Of a DNA stretch of 64,000 nt, positions 8,681 through 17,234 are shown in pieces. Where the stretch lies: NCBI RefSeq assembly GCF_006965545.2, contig NZ_CP041372.2, positions 2,480,001 through 2,544,000 on the forward strand, given 5' to 3'. The notes below the pieces were generated by a model that did no database searches, was not told the DNA's origin, and worked only from the letters and a program-made list of their open reading frames with translations. The translations under genes and the position numbers were made by a program. Origin of the DNA: Paenalkalicoccus suaedae. GTDB lineage: Bacteria > Bacillota > Bacilli > Bacillales > Salisediminibacteriaceae. Within the stretch, counting starts at the first letter, position 1. The number at the start of each line of letters is the position of its first letter.

Positions 8681-9622
8681 TTAATTTTTCTTTACAAAGT
8701 ATAACTCTGAATGTGTCACTAGGTTCTTATTCTTAAAATGAATAAAACCTTTTGAAACGTATCTCTCTTTATATGATTTAGAGATAGTCTTTTCTTTATT
8801 TTTTATTTGTAGATCTAACCCGGCTAATTCTTTTGAGATCTTTATATGATTTTGCTTATTATCATCCAAATAGCTATCAAGTGAGAACATACCTTTAGAA
8901 ATAACTAATAACATGATAAGAGCATAAAGCCCTATAAAATTAGACTCTAAAAGTGTATTTGCAGAAAATCCAATAGGAACTATCATACCTAAAGTTCCTG
9001 TCCAAACCGAATATCTTCTGAATTTCTTAATTAACTTCCAGTTTATAGAGTTTGTTTGCTTAACTAATGCCATGAATTTCGAATTATTTAAATCGATTTT
9101 TTTATAGCTCTCTAATGTATTACCATGCATATTTAATTTAGAGCTATTTAATCCTTCTACTATCTCCTCTATATTTTTGTGTTTATACTTAATTTTGTTC
9201 AAAATATCATAATAAAACTTATCTTCCATTGTTAATAGATGGGGCTTAAGCTTCGAAAAGTTGTTATTAATTTCTCTAAATTTAATAACTTCCTTTTCAA
9301 ATTGTTTTCTCTCTAACCCGTTTTCAGCATTTATTGAATACAAATATCTATAATCAAATTTTTCGTTATTTAGTATCTGATCGTGGTTTAAAACTAAGTT
9401 TATCAAAGCTGTAGTTTTGTAGATCATCTTTTGACGTAGGATTATTTCATCATAGTCAAGAATTAGATCATTTCTTAAGGTTATTAGCTCTAATTCGACA
9501 TTATTAATAGTTGCCTTGGAATCTTTAATTAATCCCATTAATTGAGAATTTATCATTACAAAAAAAGCTGTTGAGACCGTAACAAAAAAGAATACTACCT
9601 GCAAAGAAATTGCATCTTCCAA
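8681..9622 (-). CDS. Unknown membrane-anchored coiled-coil protein, possible prophage cargo
   Basis: 313 codons. One hydrophobic segment lies near the N-terminus (~7-30), a long charged helical region (~35-200) follows, and two membrane segments lie at ~205-255 (TGTLGMIVPIGFSANTLL, LYALIMLLVISKGMFSL). A Lys-rich tail ends the protein. The DNA is clearly more AT-rich than the head genes. It is in a separate unit between the late genes and the recombinase, bounded by terminators, a usual position for lysogenic-conversion or exclusion genes. I do not recognise the family; no function can be assigned. Confidence 0.7.
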   Translation of the reverse strand: MEDAISLQVVFFFVTVSTAFFVMINSQLMGLIKDSKATINNVELELITLRNDLILDYDEIILRQKMIYKTTALINLVLNHDQILNNEKFDYRYLYSINAENGLERKQFEKEVIKFREINNNFSKLKPHLLTMEDKFYYDILNKIKYKHKNIEEIVEGLNSSKLNMHGNTLESYKKIDLNNSKFMALVKQTNSINWKLIKKFRRYSVWTGTLGMIVPIGFSANTLLESNFIGLYALIMLLVISKGMFSLDSYLDDNKQNHIKISKELAGLDLQIKNKEKTISKSYKERYVSKGFIHFKNKNLVTHSELYFVKKN

Positions 9623-9876
9623 TGATCCTTCCCCTCTCTATTCTTATATGTTAATTGTACCAGATTTTATGTTAGCTTTTGAATTATTCATATCTTATAA
9701 AAGCAATAGTTCACCAAAACGCTAAATGCGTTGTCCCACATAGTCTAAGTCCATATCGTCATTTTGAATAATACATGTTGTTTTTGAGTGGAATTAGCGT
9801 CATATGGGGCGTCTATTTTGCCATTCGCTTAAACAACTCGCTGCTTCAGTGGTTGCTAAATGGCTTTCTATGCATA

Positions 9877-9909
9877 ATAAAAAGCCCACTCAACGTAAAT
9901 GAGTGAGCT
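9877..9909 (-). terminator. Intrinsic terminator after the recombinase gene
   Basis: Arms AGCTCACTCA and TGAGTGGGCT pair around a short loop and lead into TTTTTATT on the minus strand. Between here and 9623 (about 250 bp) I see no gene. Confidence 0.75.
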
Positions 9910-10451
9910 TAGATACGAAAGCTTTTCAATGCTTTGTCCATTGTATCTTGATTGATGCCTATATATCGCTTAGTTACTTGAGGACTGCTGTGATTAAATA
10001 TCTCCTGTAGTAACGCGACGTCCTTGGTCTTCTGGTAAAAATGATAGCCAAATGTCTTACGTAGAGTGTGTGTGCCTATATCGTCTATATTGACATGTTG
10101 AGCAGCCTTCTGAAGTATCTTATATGCTGCATCACGAGTCAAAGGCTGGTTAATACCTTTTCTAGATTGAAACAGGTACTCATGATCTTCTTTCCCTTCT
10201 ATATATCTGTGTAGTTCTCTTTTTAGCTCTGGTGTCATCGTAATGCGTTTTTGCTTATTTGTTTTCGACTCACGCAAGTTGAAATAGTTTTTCTTAGCGT
10301 CAGATACCCTCAAAGGCAAAATGTCTGATATACGTAAACCACTGTTAATCCCTAAGAGGAATAGCATGTAATTTCTCTCATTCCACATTCGAAGATACTT
10401 TTTTATTTCTCGAAGAACTTCCACATCGCGAATAGGTTGCACGAAATTCAT
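9909..10451 (-). CDS. Short tyrosine recombinase in the late-switch region
   Basis: 180 codons. This is a catalytic domain without an N-terminal arm-binding domain. Visible active-site elements are NSGLRISD (Arg), GTHTLRKTFG (His-x-x-Arg) and IFNHSSPQVTKRYIG (His/Tyr). Such short recombinases are common next to ArpU in Bacillus prophages and may resolve or process phage DNA rather than integrate it, since a full integrase is encoded at 23.3 kb. Its start overlaps the ArpU stop, so the two are translationally coupled. Confidence 0.9.
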   Translation of the reverse strand: MNFVQPIRDVEVLREIKKYLRMWNERNYMLFLLGINSGLRISDILPLRVSDAKKNYFNLRESKTNKQKRITMTPELKRELHRYIEGKEDHEYLFQSRKGINQPLTRDAAYKILQKAAQHVNIDDIGTHTLRKTFGYHFYQKTKDVALLQEIFNHSSPQVTKRYIGINQDTMDKALKSFRI

Positions 10452-10903
10452 GCGTTAACACCTTCTCCGTTATAAACTTGTATTTTTAGCATAAACGCTA
10501 ATGTATAAAATGCGCTGCTTTTGATCTCGTAATACTTGGTTTCGGATATACCCATAGAATTATATATCTCATAGTTAAAAACGTACTCATCTTCAAAATA
10601 CTCCTTATAAATCACCTCTCGTTCAATGGATGACAATAAATTAATACACTCAGTAATTTCTTGGATCTCCTCTTCCTGGGCTATCAATTTTTGTTCTTGT
10701 TCAACGTTCGCAATGGCTGCTTTTTCAACTTTTGAACTAAACTGATTAGATGGCCCATTAGGTGCTAATGAATAAGAAGTTGTCACTGAAGGCATCGATC
10801 TAGTTGTACGAAAATGAAAATATAATTTCTTCAGCTTTCTTTCTACTTTCTTCTTTGTTTCCTTCTTATTGATGTCTGCAAGTGGAAAATCCATCGTTTT
10901 CAT
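10448..10903 (-). CDS. ArpU family phage late transcription regulator
   Basis: 151 codons from the ATG preceded by GGAGGATGGTCTT. The first third is basic (KKVERKLKKLYFHF), and the C-terminal half has a sigma-like helix-turn-helix (IEREVIYKEYFE..YNSMGISETKYYEIKS). ArpU-type proteins activate late gene transcription in Firmicute phages. The position between early and late operons fits. Confidence 0.88.
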   Translation of the reverse strand: MKTMDFPLADINKKETKKKVERKLKKLYFHFRTTRSMPSVTTSYSLAPNGPSNQFSSKVEKAAIANVEQEQKLIAQEEEIQEITECINLLSSIEREVIYKEYFEDEYVFNYEIYNSMGISETKYYEIKSSAFYTLAFMLKIQVYNGEGVNA

Positions 10904-10935
10904 AAGACCATCCTCCATTTTTTATTTGCTCCATA

Positions 10936-10980
10936 TAAAAAGAGCACAAACCACTGTAGCAGGGTTGTGCTCTCGGTTTT
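10936..10980 (-). terminator. Intrinsic terminator between XtrA-like and ArpU genes
   Basis: GAGCACAA and TTGTGCTC pair around a 15-nt centre, then TTTTTAT on the minus strand. T-rich sequence on the other side could make it work in both directions. Confidence 0.75.
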
Positions 10981-10994
10981 TCCGATAAGCGCGA

Positions 10995-11180
10995 TTATAG
11001 ATGTTCGGTTACTTGGATTTCTGCATAAACAGGCTTTCCTTTTTGCCAGGAAACAATATGTCTTCCAAATCCCGTTTCTGGACGATTCACTTTTTTAATA
11101 AAACCGTCTTTTACTATATAAACAGCGTTTTCCGTTAGATCGACTTCAGCTGTCCATGCTTCTTTATTAATTTTCACCAT
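10995..11180 (-). CDS. XtrA/YqaO-like small phage protein
   Basis: 61 codons. The short beta-rich sequence (AVYIVKDGFIKKVNRPETGFGRHIVSWQ, quoted in parts: VYIVKDGF, GFGRHIVSWQ) resembles PBSX XtrA and skin-element YqaO proteins, which also lie just upstream of the late activator gene. Function of that family is unknown. Confidence 0.6.
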   Translation of the reverse strand: MVKINKEAWTAEVDLTENAVYIVKDGFIKKVNRPETGFGRHIVSWQKGKPVYAEIQVTEHL

Positions 11181-11236
11181 TATTCCCCCTCGGATGTTAT
11201 AATGAAATTGGTTAGTCGTCCGAGAGGATGACTTTT

Positions 11237-11389
11237 TTATTTTACAAGGTACTTATAAGGTCCTTTTACTTTTCTAGATGCTACTCTTTTACCTAAATGC
11301 CCTGCACCTCTTCTTGCTGCCTTTATATCTCCAGCTAGAATACTAGCGTTTCGAATCCTCTTACACATTCTAATTAAACCAAATACCAC
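11237..11389 (-). CDS. Small basic phage protein
   Basis: 50 codons from GTG at 11389 with AAGGAG 9 nt upstream. The sequence RIRNASILAGDIKAARRG is followed by GKRVASRKVKGPYK, strongly basic and conserved-looking; similar short proteins occur in many Bacillus phage early operons. It overlaps the upstream gene slightly. Nucleic-acid binding is possible but only inferred from charge. Confidence 0.55.
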   Translation of the reverse strand: MVFGLIRMCKRIRNASILAGDIKAARRGAGHLGKRVASRKVKGPYKYLVK

Positions 11390-11658
11390 GATGATCCACT
11401 CCTTAATTGTTCGATTGATATTTCCTTTACTTCTTCGATGCAACCGATAAAGCTTTCATAATCCGTTTTCGTTGTCGGATCAGAGACCCACTTCATCATA
11501 ATTAATTTGTTTTCGATCTTACATACAAGCTCTTCTTTTTTGATTCTTGATATTGCAATGAGTGCTCCTCCTATACCACATTGCCGACATAACTCTTCGT
11601 AAGGGCGAGCGTCTCTTTCATCACTTTCAAATAAATTTAGTTGAATAGCTAATTTCAT
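11374..11658 (-). CDS. Hypothetical early phage protein
   Basis: 94 codons from the ATG behind GAGGTGGTAGCA. The start KLAIQLNLFESDERDARP is followed by a CRQCG motif and an alternating hydrophobic C-terminal half. Not recognised. It belongs to the run of small early genes between replication and late control. Confidence 0.6.
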   Translation of the reverse strand: MKLAIQLNLFESDERDARPYEELCRQCGIGGALIAISRIKKEELVCKIENKLIMMKWVSDPTTKTDYESFIGCIEEVKEISIEQLRSGSSWYLV

Positions 11659-11671
11659 TGCTACCACCTCT

Positions 11672-11737
11672 TTAACTCACAATTATGATCCAAAGTAGGA
11701 TCAGTAGCAGAAACGATAATGCCAAAACACCTATCAT
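11672..11737 (-). CDS. 21-residue hydrophobic peptide
   Basis: ATG with GAAGGTGAT upstream, encoding MIGVLALSFLLLILLWIIIV plus a final Ser. It is a single membrane helix and nothing else. It fits neatly between two genes. Such tiny peptides are easy to over-call, so confidence is moderate. Confidence 0.4.
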   Translation of the reverse strand: MIGVLALSFLLLILLWIIIVS

Positions 11738-11753
11738 AATAAATCACCTTCTA

Positions 11754-11891
11754 TTAGAAGATCGTCAGAACGACTAGCGCAATAATACAGGTTATCACGA
11801 TATGGCTCATTGATTTCTTGTCCATCGTATCTGTCTGCCCTACAATTCCTAGAAATGAGATTAGTAACAATCCAATTAAAAAATAATACAT
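11754..11891 (-). CDS. 45-residue membrane peptide
   Basis: ATG with AAAGGTGG upstream. Two hydrophobic stretches (YYFLIGLLLISFLGIV and IVITCIIALVVLTIF) flank a short polar loop (QTDTMDKKSMS). It fits the gap between two early genes exactly. No family recognised. Confidence 0.5.
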   Translation of the reverse strand: MYYFLIGLLLISFLGIVGQTDTMDKKSMSHIVITCIIALVVLTIF

Positions 11892-11921
11892 CCAATACCA
11901 CCTTTGCTTTTCATAATGTGG

Positions 11922-12326
11922 TTACTGTGACTCTAATAAATCGCTATGCTCAAAAGTGTTACCCTTTATTTTGCAATGTAAGTTGACTGTAGATAGTAAT
12001 TGACACACCATTAAATCATTGCACACTGCATAATAAGCACCATTTTTATATATGATTGTCCATAAGAACTTTTCATCGTCCTCTAGGATGTGGTTACTGT
12101 AGATTTTCTGACCTGCTATATCCACAAGACCAGTAAACTTCCCCACAGAACTTTGATGTACTAAATAAGTACCTCCCTTTGAGTACAACCACCAGTCACT
12201 ATCTCTGCCTAACTTATTGACGTACTCTTTTGTGAACTGAACATCATCTATCCCAAATCCATAAATCCACTGGCTTTTCGCCATTTTATCTACTGCATAA
12301 GCTTTATACTCTAACTCTCTTCTCAT
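11922..12326 (-). CDS. YopX-like phage protein
   Basis: 134 codons with AAAAGGAGG. The order of motifs (WIYGFGI.., then a short KFTGLVDIAGQKIYSNHIL block, then a strand-rich tail with DLLE) matches the YopX family of SPbeta-type and Gram-positive phages, whose function is unknown. Confidence 0.75.
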   Translation of the reverse strand: MRRELEYKAYAVDKMAKSQWIYGFGIDDVQFTKEYVNKLGRDSDWWLYSKGGTYLVHQSSVGKFTGLVDIAGQKIYSNHILEDDEKFLWTIIYKNGAYYAVCNDLMVCQLLSTVNLHCKIKGNTFEHSDLLESQ

Positions 12327-12369
12327 GAGTATCCCTCCTTTTTAAATAGCTTAATGTCCGTTATGCGCA

Positions 12370-12567
12370 TCAAAAGTAATACTTGCTTTGATCACCGATC
12401 TGATAACCTACTTTTGTTTTGGCTAATTGCTTTCGGTCCCATTCTTGTTCTTCTGGAGACTTGACTCGTTTTGGATATCGTTTCTCAATTTCATCTGGAT
12501 CCATGTAGGACACTTTAATATCACTGGCGAATGGGGATAGGCTCTTGATCGTCTTAATTTCCTTCAT
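12370..12567 (-). CDS. Hypothetical early phage protein
   Basis: 65 codons with AAAGGAGAGG upstream. Very charged, proline-containing (DPDEIEKRYPKRVKSPEEQE). Nothing recognised. Confidence 0.55.
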   Translation of the reverse strand: MKEIKTIKSLSPFASDIKVSYMDPDEIEKRYPKRVKSPEEQEWDRKQLAKTKVGYQIGDQSKYYF

Positions 12568-12590
12568 GCCGACCTCTCCTTTATTTATTA

Positions 12591-12621
12591 GGCGCTAGAC
12601 TAAAATTATGATCTAGCGCCC
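12591..12621 (-). terminator. Hairpin, probable attenuating terminator
   Basis: Perfect 9-bp arms GGCGCTAGA/TCTAGCGCC with a 12-nt loop between two early genes. The following tract is only weakly T-rich on the minus strand, so partial termination or RNA processing is also possible. Confidence 0.5.
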
Positions 12622-12631
12622 TACCCAATGA

Positions 12632-13339
12632 TTAAACTAGCAGCATCACTCTATCTTCACCGATTAAGTCAGTAAGCTCACTTTCTAAGTATTCTGCGAT
12701 ACTTTTCATTACTTCTAGCTTCCAAGCTCCACCATCTGCTTCAAACAAGGCGCATTTTGGACCCGACTGCATTCTAAAGACAAATGGAGATTCCGGCTGT
12801 TCAATTTCCAAGAACGTACGGTATGGCATAAGCTGAACTGGATTAGGCACCTTTACATTACCAACTTGAGCAACCCCTGTTCTGGCTACAACGGATTGAC
12901 TCATACCATCATCACCAATTTGGTTAACTGCTTCTTCTTTTACATTTCCAACGACTTGTAGCATCGTAGCTCGATCTTCGTTACTCACAAAAGTAGACTG
13001 AAGCTCAATATTAAAGTCTTCGACCGAGTAATAATGATTAAAACTTAGACTTGGTAGCAATGCATGAGCCGTTATATAAGTGTCACGATTTTTGTCCATG
13101 TTAATTTTATCGAACACCCTAACTTCTGTTGGTGAGACAACATGAACCATCAAACTAACCGACGTATCAAACTCTGATTTGACGTATTCTACTAAACCAC
13201 TGAGCGTGTTGACCTGTAACGAATCAACCGACGGATCTTCAATACGATAGAGTTTTTCCGTAGAGTAAAATCTTTCGTTGATTTTTTGCGCTTCCACATT
13301 TCCTAACTTCACTAAATACTTAATAGCTTGTTCAATCAT
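12632..13339 (-). CDS. Conserved phage protein of unknown function, 235 aa
   Basis: Soluble, mixed alpha/beta, with YRIEDPSVDSLQVNTLSGLV near the N-terminus and a middle QSVVARTGVAQVGNVKVPNP block. Proteins of this type are common in early operons of Firmicute phages between helicase and ArpU. Its 1-nt overlap with the next gene shows translational coupling. Function unknown. Confidence 0.75.
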   Translation of the reverse strand: MIEQAIKYLVKLGNVEAQKINERFYSTEKLYRIEDPSVDSLQVNTLSGLVEYVKSEFDTSVSLMVHVVSPTEVRVFDKINMDKNRDTYITAHALLPSLSFNHYYSVEDFNIELQSTFVSNEDRATMLQVVGNVKEEAVNQIGDDGMSQSVVARTGVAQVGNVKVPNPVQLMPYRTFLEIEQPESPFVFRMQSGPKCALFEADGGAWKLEVMKSIAEYLESELTDLIGEDRVMLLV

Positions 13340-13740
13340 TATTTTGCCCCCTCAGACATATTTTTTTGAGATTGGAAATCATAAACTTTTTCGCCTAAAT
13401 CGCTATAGACTCCATCATCTTGCATGTAAGTTTGTCCTTTTACTCCACTCTTCAATTCCGCCCCAGTGGTCTTCCCATTTGAATCTTGATCAATAAGGAT
13501 TTTTGTTGGGATTTCTTCAGCAGGAACAAGCTTGGACGATACTTCAATGAGCGTGTTTCCTAGATTACGTTCTTTGTCGCCAACTATTTTTAGCTTGGCT
13601 GTGATGACACGAGCCTTGTTTGGAAGTGTATTAGGATCAGCAATGTTATCAAGCACCTTCAACAATTCCTCATTCAGCCTCTCTGATAAAGCTCCATTTG
13701 CAAACTCTTCTAGATTAATGATCTTCTTAGTTTCAGTCAT
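13339..13740 (-). CDS. Phage 'replication terminator'-like protein
   Basis: 133 codons starting MTETKKIINLEEFANGALSE. This pattern (INLEEFANGALSERLN.EL..VL.NI.DPNT) is frequent in Firmicute phages and is commonly labelled replication terminator protein without proof. Coupled to the 12632-13339 gene. Soluble, no motif that reveals a reaction. Confidence 0.7.
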   Translation of the reverse strand: MTETKKIINLEEFANGALSERLNEELLKVLDNIADPNTLPNKARVITAKLKIVGDKERNLGNTLIEVSSKLVPAEEIPTKILIDQDSNGKTTGAELKSGVKGQTYMQDDGVYSDLGEKVYDFQSQKNMSEGAK

Positions 13741-13918
13741 TAGTTGCGCCTCCTCTTTCCTGCTTAATTTTATTTGTGTAAGCTACCTCTGGTAACCTTA
13801 TGCGCTCTAACTCCAATTCTTGGAGCGATAACGAATTTAAAGGTCGCTTATCACGAGATTCATAGAATTGCATGTTGTGTAATTCATCGATGATACAAAC
13901 GCGCCTTAACTCACCCAA
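13733..13918 (-). CDS. Small hypothetical early protein
   Basis: 61 codons from a TTG with GGAGGG 8 nt upstream. The open frame reaches 13975, but the longer form would overlap the previous gene more and has no ribosome site. Basic N-terminus (GELRRVCIIDELHNM) and Leu/Glu-rich middle. Overlaps both neighbours by 8 nt. Not recognised. Confidence 0.5.
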   Translation of the reverse strand: MGELRRVCIIDELHNMQFYESRDKRPLNSLSLQELELERIRLPEVAYTNKIKQERGGATND

Positions 13919-14189
13919 CTTCCCATCCCTCCTCAGGCCTGTATTTATAACCCATTCGATGCGTGTAAGCCTCAATCTCTTGATTTATAAATGGGTACTT
14001 TTTTAACACGAACGCTATATTTCGGTGGTTATGATCCATCCGTAATACCTTTCGTTCAAAAACTAAATACTCGATCAGCCCAGCGATAGGAGCCATCCCT
14101 CCACCCTCTAATATGGCTTCATAGTATTCTGCTATTGTCCAATTTGCTATTTCCTCAGGAACGTCAGCTCTATTCTTTTCGTCAATCAT
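13911..14189 (-). CDS. Hypothetical early protein downstream of the helicase gene
   Basis: 92 codons, ATG overlapping the helicase stop. Helical, with GGGMAPIAGLIEYLVFERKV in the centre. Probably translated with the helicase. Function unknown. Confidence 0.6.
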   Translation of the reverse strand: MIDEKNRADVPEEIANWTIAEYYEAILEGGGMAPIAGLIEYLVFERKVLRMDHNHRNIAFVLKKYPFINQEIEAYTHRMGYKYRPEEGWEVG

Positions 14190-15475
14190 GATGCATACCG
14201 CCGTTCGAGATTCACGAACTTGTTGTACTCCTTGATAAAGGCTAGTTCTACAGTACCTACAGGACCTTCTCGCTGTTTTGCAATGATGATCTCAATAATG
14301 TCCTTCTTCTCGGATTCTTTGTCGTAGTAATCATCACGGTATAGAAAAAGAACATTATCAGCATCTTGCTCAATGCTTCCCGATTCACGTAGATCCGAAA
14401 GCATTGGTCGCTTATCTTGTCGCTGTTCAACCCCACGAGATAACTGCGATAAAGCAATAACAGGGATGTTTAAATCCATTGCCATATTTTTAAGTGCTCG
14501 ACTAATTTCAGAAATTTGCTCGTTCCGATTAACCTTGTTAGAAGTCGGTGTAAGTAGCTGTAAATAGTCAATGACAACAAAATGTTCTTTATCCGGATGT
14601 TGTCTCATCAACTTTTTAGTATTAGCGTAGATTTGAGCAACTTTGACATTCGATGCTTCATGGATGTACATGCTTTGCTTACTAACAGCAGCCGTAGCAT
14701 ATGCAAGCCTATCCCAATCACTCGCTTCGAAATAATCTTTAGGATTTCGCATTTTCATAGAGTCAATATTCCCTTCGGCGGTTAACATCCTCGTAACAAA
14801 TTTCTTTTCGCCCATTTCAAGAGAATATAGATGACCATATGCATCTCGCGACATAAGCGCATTGCTTATGTTTATTGCAAAAGCTGTTTTGCCGACAGAT
14901 GGACGAGCTGCTACAATCGTCAACTCCGTTTTCTTAATGCCATTTGTCATACGATCTAGCTCGCTATAACCTGTAAGAATCCCTTGATCCACTTTCCCGG
15001 ATTCCGCATCATTCCAGATATCCATGAGCACACTTTGTAAATCAAAATCCTTTTGAACCTGGTGGGTTAAATTGAGTTGCATCGCTTTGTTAAGAAAGTC
15101 TTCAAAACTATCTCTGTTAACATGCTCACTAGATTCTTCTAAGAATGATTGTGCTAGCCTTTTCAACTCATTGTGCTTATACGATTCTAATATGAGTCGC
15201 TGATAGGTCTCGTGTGATCTAGCAGAGGGAACCTGATCTTTTATGCCTCGCCAGTCAACTTGGCTCATAACACCCGGAGGGAGATAAGCACTAATAGTAG
15301 CTAAGTTCACTTTTTCATTCTCAGCAACGATTTTTGTGATTGCTTCAAAAATATGACGATGCATAACCGAAATATGCTTATGCTCAATGGTGAGTTCTTT
15401 GGCTACATCGGAATCTTTTAATATGGCACCCAAAAGCAACTTCTCGGCTTCGACGTTTTGAATTTGTTCTACCAC
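14186..15475 (-). CDS. Replicative DNA helicase, DnaB-like
   Basis: 429 codons. N-terminal DnaB interaction domain (~1-110: NVEAEKLLLGAIL), linker, and RecA-type motor with Walker A AARPSVGKTAF (~189-199), Walker B HFVVIDYLQLL, and the DnaB motif SDLRESGSIEQDADNVLFLY. It unwinds phage DNA for replication. The loader/inhibitor and DnaD-like genes just upstream complete a phage replisome-loading set. Confidence 0.96.
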   Translation of the reverse strand: MVEQIQNVEAEKLLLGAILKDSDVAKELTIEHKHISVMHRHIFEAITKIVAENEKVNLATISAYLPPGVMSQVDWRGIKDQVPSARSHETYQRLILESYKHNELKRLAQSFLEESSEHVNRDSFEDFLNKAMQLNLTHQVQKDFDLQSVLMDIWNDAESGKVDQGILTGYSELDRMTNGIKKTELTIVAARPSVGKTAFAINISNALMSRDAYGHLYSLEMGEKKFVTRMLTAEGNIDSMKMRNPKDYFEASDWDRLAYATAAVSKQSMYIHEASNVKVAQIYANTKKLMRQHPDKEHFVVIDYLQLLTPTSNKVNRNEQISEISRALKNMAMDLNIPVIALSQLSRGVEQRQDKRPMLSDLRESGSIEQDADNVLFLYRDDYYDKESEKKDIIEIIIAKQREGPVGTVELAFIKEYNKFVNLERRYAS

Positions 15476-15477
15476 GT

Positions 15478-15810
15478 TTATCCCTCCCTAGCAGATAATA
15501 TTTCCCTGATGCGAAGTTTCTGCTCTTCACTAGGTCCCTGCGAAGCTTTAGACTTCCAATGCTCATATTTTTGCAATGGATTCTTGTTATGCTCAGGGCG
15601 CTCAACTCGCTTCAAGTCGCCAATTCCTGGAGCAAACTTGTTAACAAGGATATAGGCGTCTAATCGTCTAAAGACATCTGCTGCTGATTGATCTTTCATT
15701 TGTCTAAGCCATAAGTTAAACGTTGTCTCCGTTTGCTCAATCTTATTTGGATAAGCTGCATTGATTTGTTCCAAAAGCTCTGCAACCTCATTCCTTGTCA
15801 CTAGGATCAT
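15478..15810 (-). CDS. Helicase loader/inhibitor, G39P-like
   Basis: 110 codons starting MILVTRNEVAELLEQINAAY. I place the start here, inside the end of the upstream gene, because the rest of the frame upstream copies nothing plausible. The pattern (W L.QMKDQSAADVFRRLDAYI..NKFAPGI.D) matches phage SPP1 G39P-type proteins that hold and deliver DnaB-like helicases. It stands directly before the helicase gene. Confidence 0.8.
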   Translation of the reverse strand: MILVTRNEVAELLEQINAAYPNKIEQTETTFNLWLRQMKDQSAADVFRRLDAYILVNKFAPGIGDLKRVERPEHNKNPLQKYEHWKSKASQGPSEEQKLRIREILSAREG

Positions 15811-16624
15811 CCCCTTTTTCAGCAAATTGAGCGAAACCTCCAGCTGGCTTTTTATTTGCTGGCACATTCTTGTTTAAGTAACCTTCAAACTTATTACTAA
15901 ACAAAGTCACAGGGCGTAAATATTCATCCCATTTTGGATCGCCTTTCCAACTAGCGACTTTGTTCCGAATAACTTGTTTAAAATCATCAACAGTGTTTCC
16001 CTCTTTAAGTCGATCTCTTATTAGCTTTTGGGTTTTTGGTGTTGTGTGTTTGAATGCCTTGCCTGTTTGCTGATTCAAGAAAGACACTATTTCTTTATAA
16101 ATCTCTGTATAGTAATCTTTGTATACGTCTTTCCCTCCAGGGAAGGAGGGTGTTTCCTTTGAGGGAAGGGGGGTATTTCCTTCTAGGGAAACATCCTTCT
16201 GGATTCTAACCCCCGATATTTGTTTAAGCTTTATCGGATCAAGGCTAATAAACATGGCGTTACTCATTTGCTTACCTTTTACGTTAACGTTTCTAAATTC
16301 ACGCTTAACCAACCCTTTATCCTCTAAACGCTTTAGAGCCTCTCTAACTTGTTTTGTGGTCAATCCAAACTGGCTGCATAGCGCCTTATACGATCGCTGT
16401 AACTTGTCTGCATCAAACTTAGTTTTGTACCCCTTAAATTCACCTGTGAGCTTGTCTTTATCTGCTACTGGTCGATACCAATAAACAATTTCCGATAGCA
16501 AGACAATGCTGTTCAAATCAACTTTGCCATTTTCAAATTTGAGTGCATTAAACCAAGCATGAGGGATCACATGCCCTTCAATGTTGATTGACAACATATG
16601 CTCCATAAAATCTTGTTGATTCAT
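15788..16624 (-). CDS. DnaD-like phage replication organiser
   Basis: 278 codons from the ATG behind AAAAGGGGAG. N-terminal half is winged-helix (FGLTTKQVREALKRLEDKGLV), the C-terminal ~90 residues match the phage 'Phg_2220_C' domain (VSFLNQQTGKAFKHT..TQKLIRDRL..G.....F..VI..K). This class recruits helicase loader to the origin. It overlaps the loader gene by 23 nt. Confidence 0.87.
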   Translation of the reverse strand: MNQQDFMEHMLSINIEGHVIPHAWFNALKFENGKVDLNSIVLLSEIVYWYRPVADKDKLTGEFKGYKTKFDADKLQRSYKALCSQFGLTTKQVREALKRLEDKGLVKREFRNVNVKGKQMSNAMFISLDPIKLKQISGVRIQKDVSLEGNTPLPSKETPSFPGGKDVYKDYYTEIYKEIVSFLNQQTGKAFKHTTPKTQKLIRDRLKEGNTVDDFKQVIRNKVASWKGDPKWDEYLRPVTLFSNKFEGYLNKNVPANKKPAGGFAQFAEKGDDPSDKE

Positions 16625-16640
16625 AAGCCAATCTCCCCTT

Positions 16641-17231
16641 TTATGACGACTCTCCAAATGTGGCGTGTCCCCATCTTTCAATATATTCAAGCGCTGAAGT
16701 GAAATCCTTATCTAAAATGTCACGATAAGAGTCAACTTGATACTCACGCTTTAATGAGCTATAGATAGATGCAAAATACTTTCGCCTACCCTTATCATCT
16801 ACATGTTCCTTATACCGATAAATAATCTCTCTAACTTTTTGTTGAAGATCTTTTTGCTGAGATGATCGGAGCGTGATGGAGTCTATGTATGCAGACTCTA
16901 ATTGCTGAACATGCTCACTATTTGATTCAACCGCATTCAATCGATTTGAAAAATCGGAGATAAAAGCCTCTTTTAGCTCTGTTGCTTTAGATCCTGTATA
17001 AGCCATTGCAATGAATACGAACCCTTCATAGGTCAAGATATACATGGGCATCTTTCTTCCCTGCTTATTCTGATATTCGGACTCTCCAAAATTGGCGAGT
17101 CTAAATCCTTCCGAACAATTTATTTTTCGGATATCTCGTAATACCTTGTCATGCCCTTTACCGAAAGCAGCAGCCAAAGTGATTGAATCCGTAACGACTT
17201 TGCCAGCCCGTTCGTATGTTAAAGCTTCCAT
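16641..17231 (-). CDS. Rha family phage regulatory protein
   Basis: 196 codons. The N-terminal ~90 residues match pRha (VTDSITLAAAFGKGHDKVLRDI, PMYILTYEGFVFIAMAYTG). The C-terminal half is helical with an ORF6C-like region (YRDILDKDFTSALEYI). Rha-type proteins affect lysogeny and replication in several phages. First large gene of the early operon. Confidence 0.88.
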   Translation of the reverse strand: MEALTYERAGKVVTDSITLAAAFGKGHDKVLRDIRKINCSEGFRLANFGESEYQNKQGRKMPMYILTYEGFVFIAMAYTGSKATELKEAFISDFSNRLNAVESNSEHVQQLESAYIDSITLRSSQQKDLQQKVREIIYRYKEHVDDKGRRKYFASIYSSLKREYQVDSYRDILDKDFTSALEYIERWGHATFGESS

Positions 17232-17234
17232 TGT

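Noticed and set aside
9909-10451. Prophage A integrase
   Set aside because: It lacks an arm-binding domain, is far from the att core and beside ArpU; the complete integrase is at 23309-24418.
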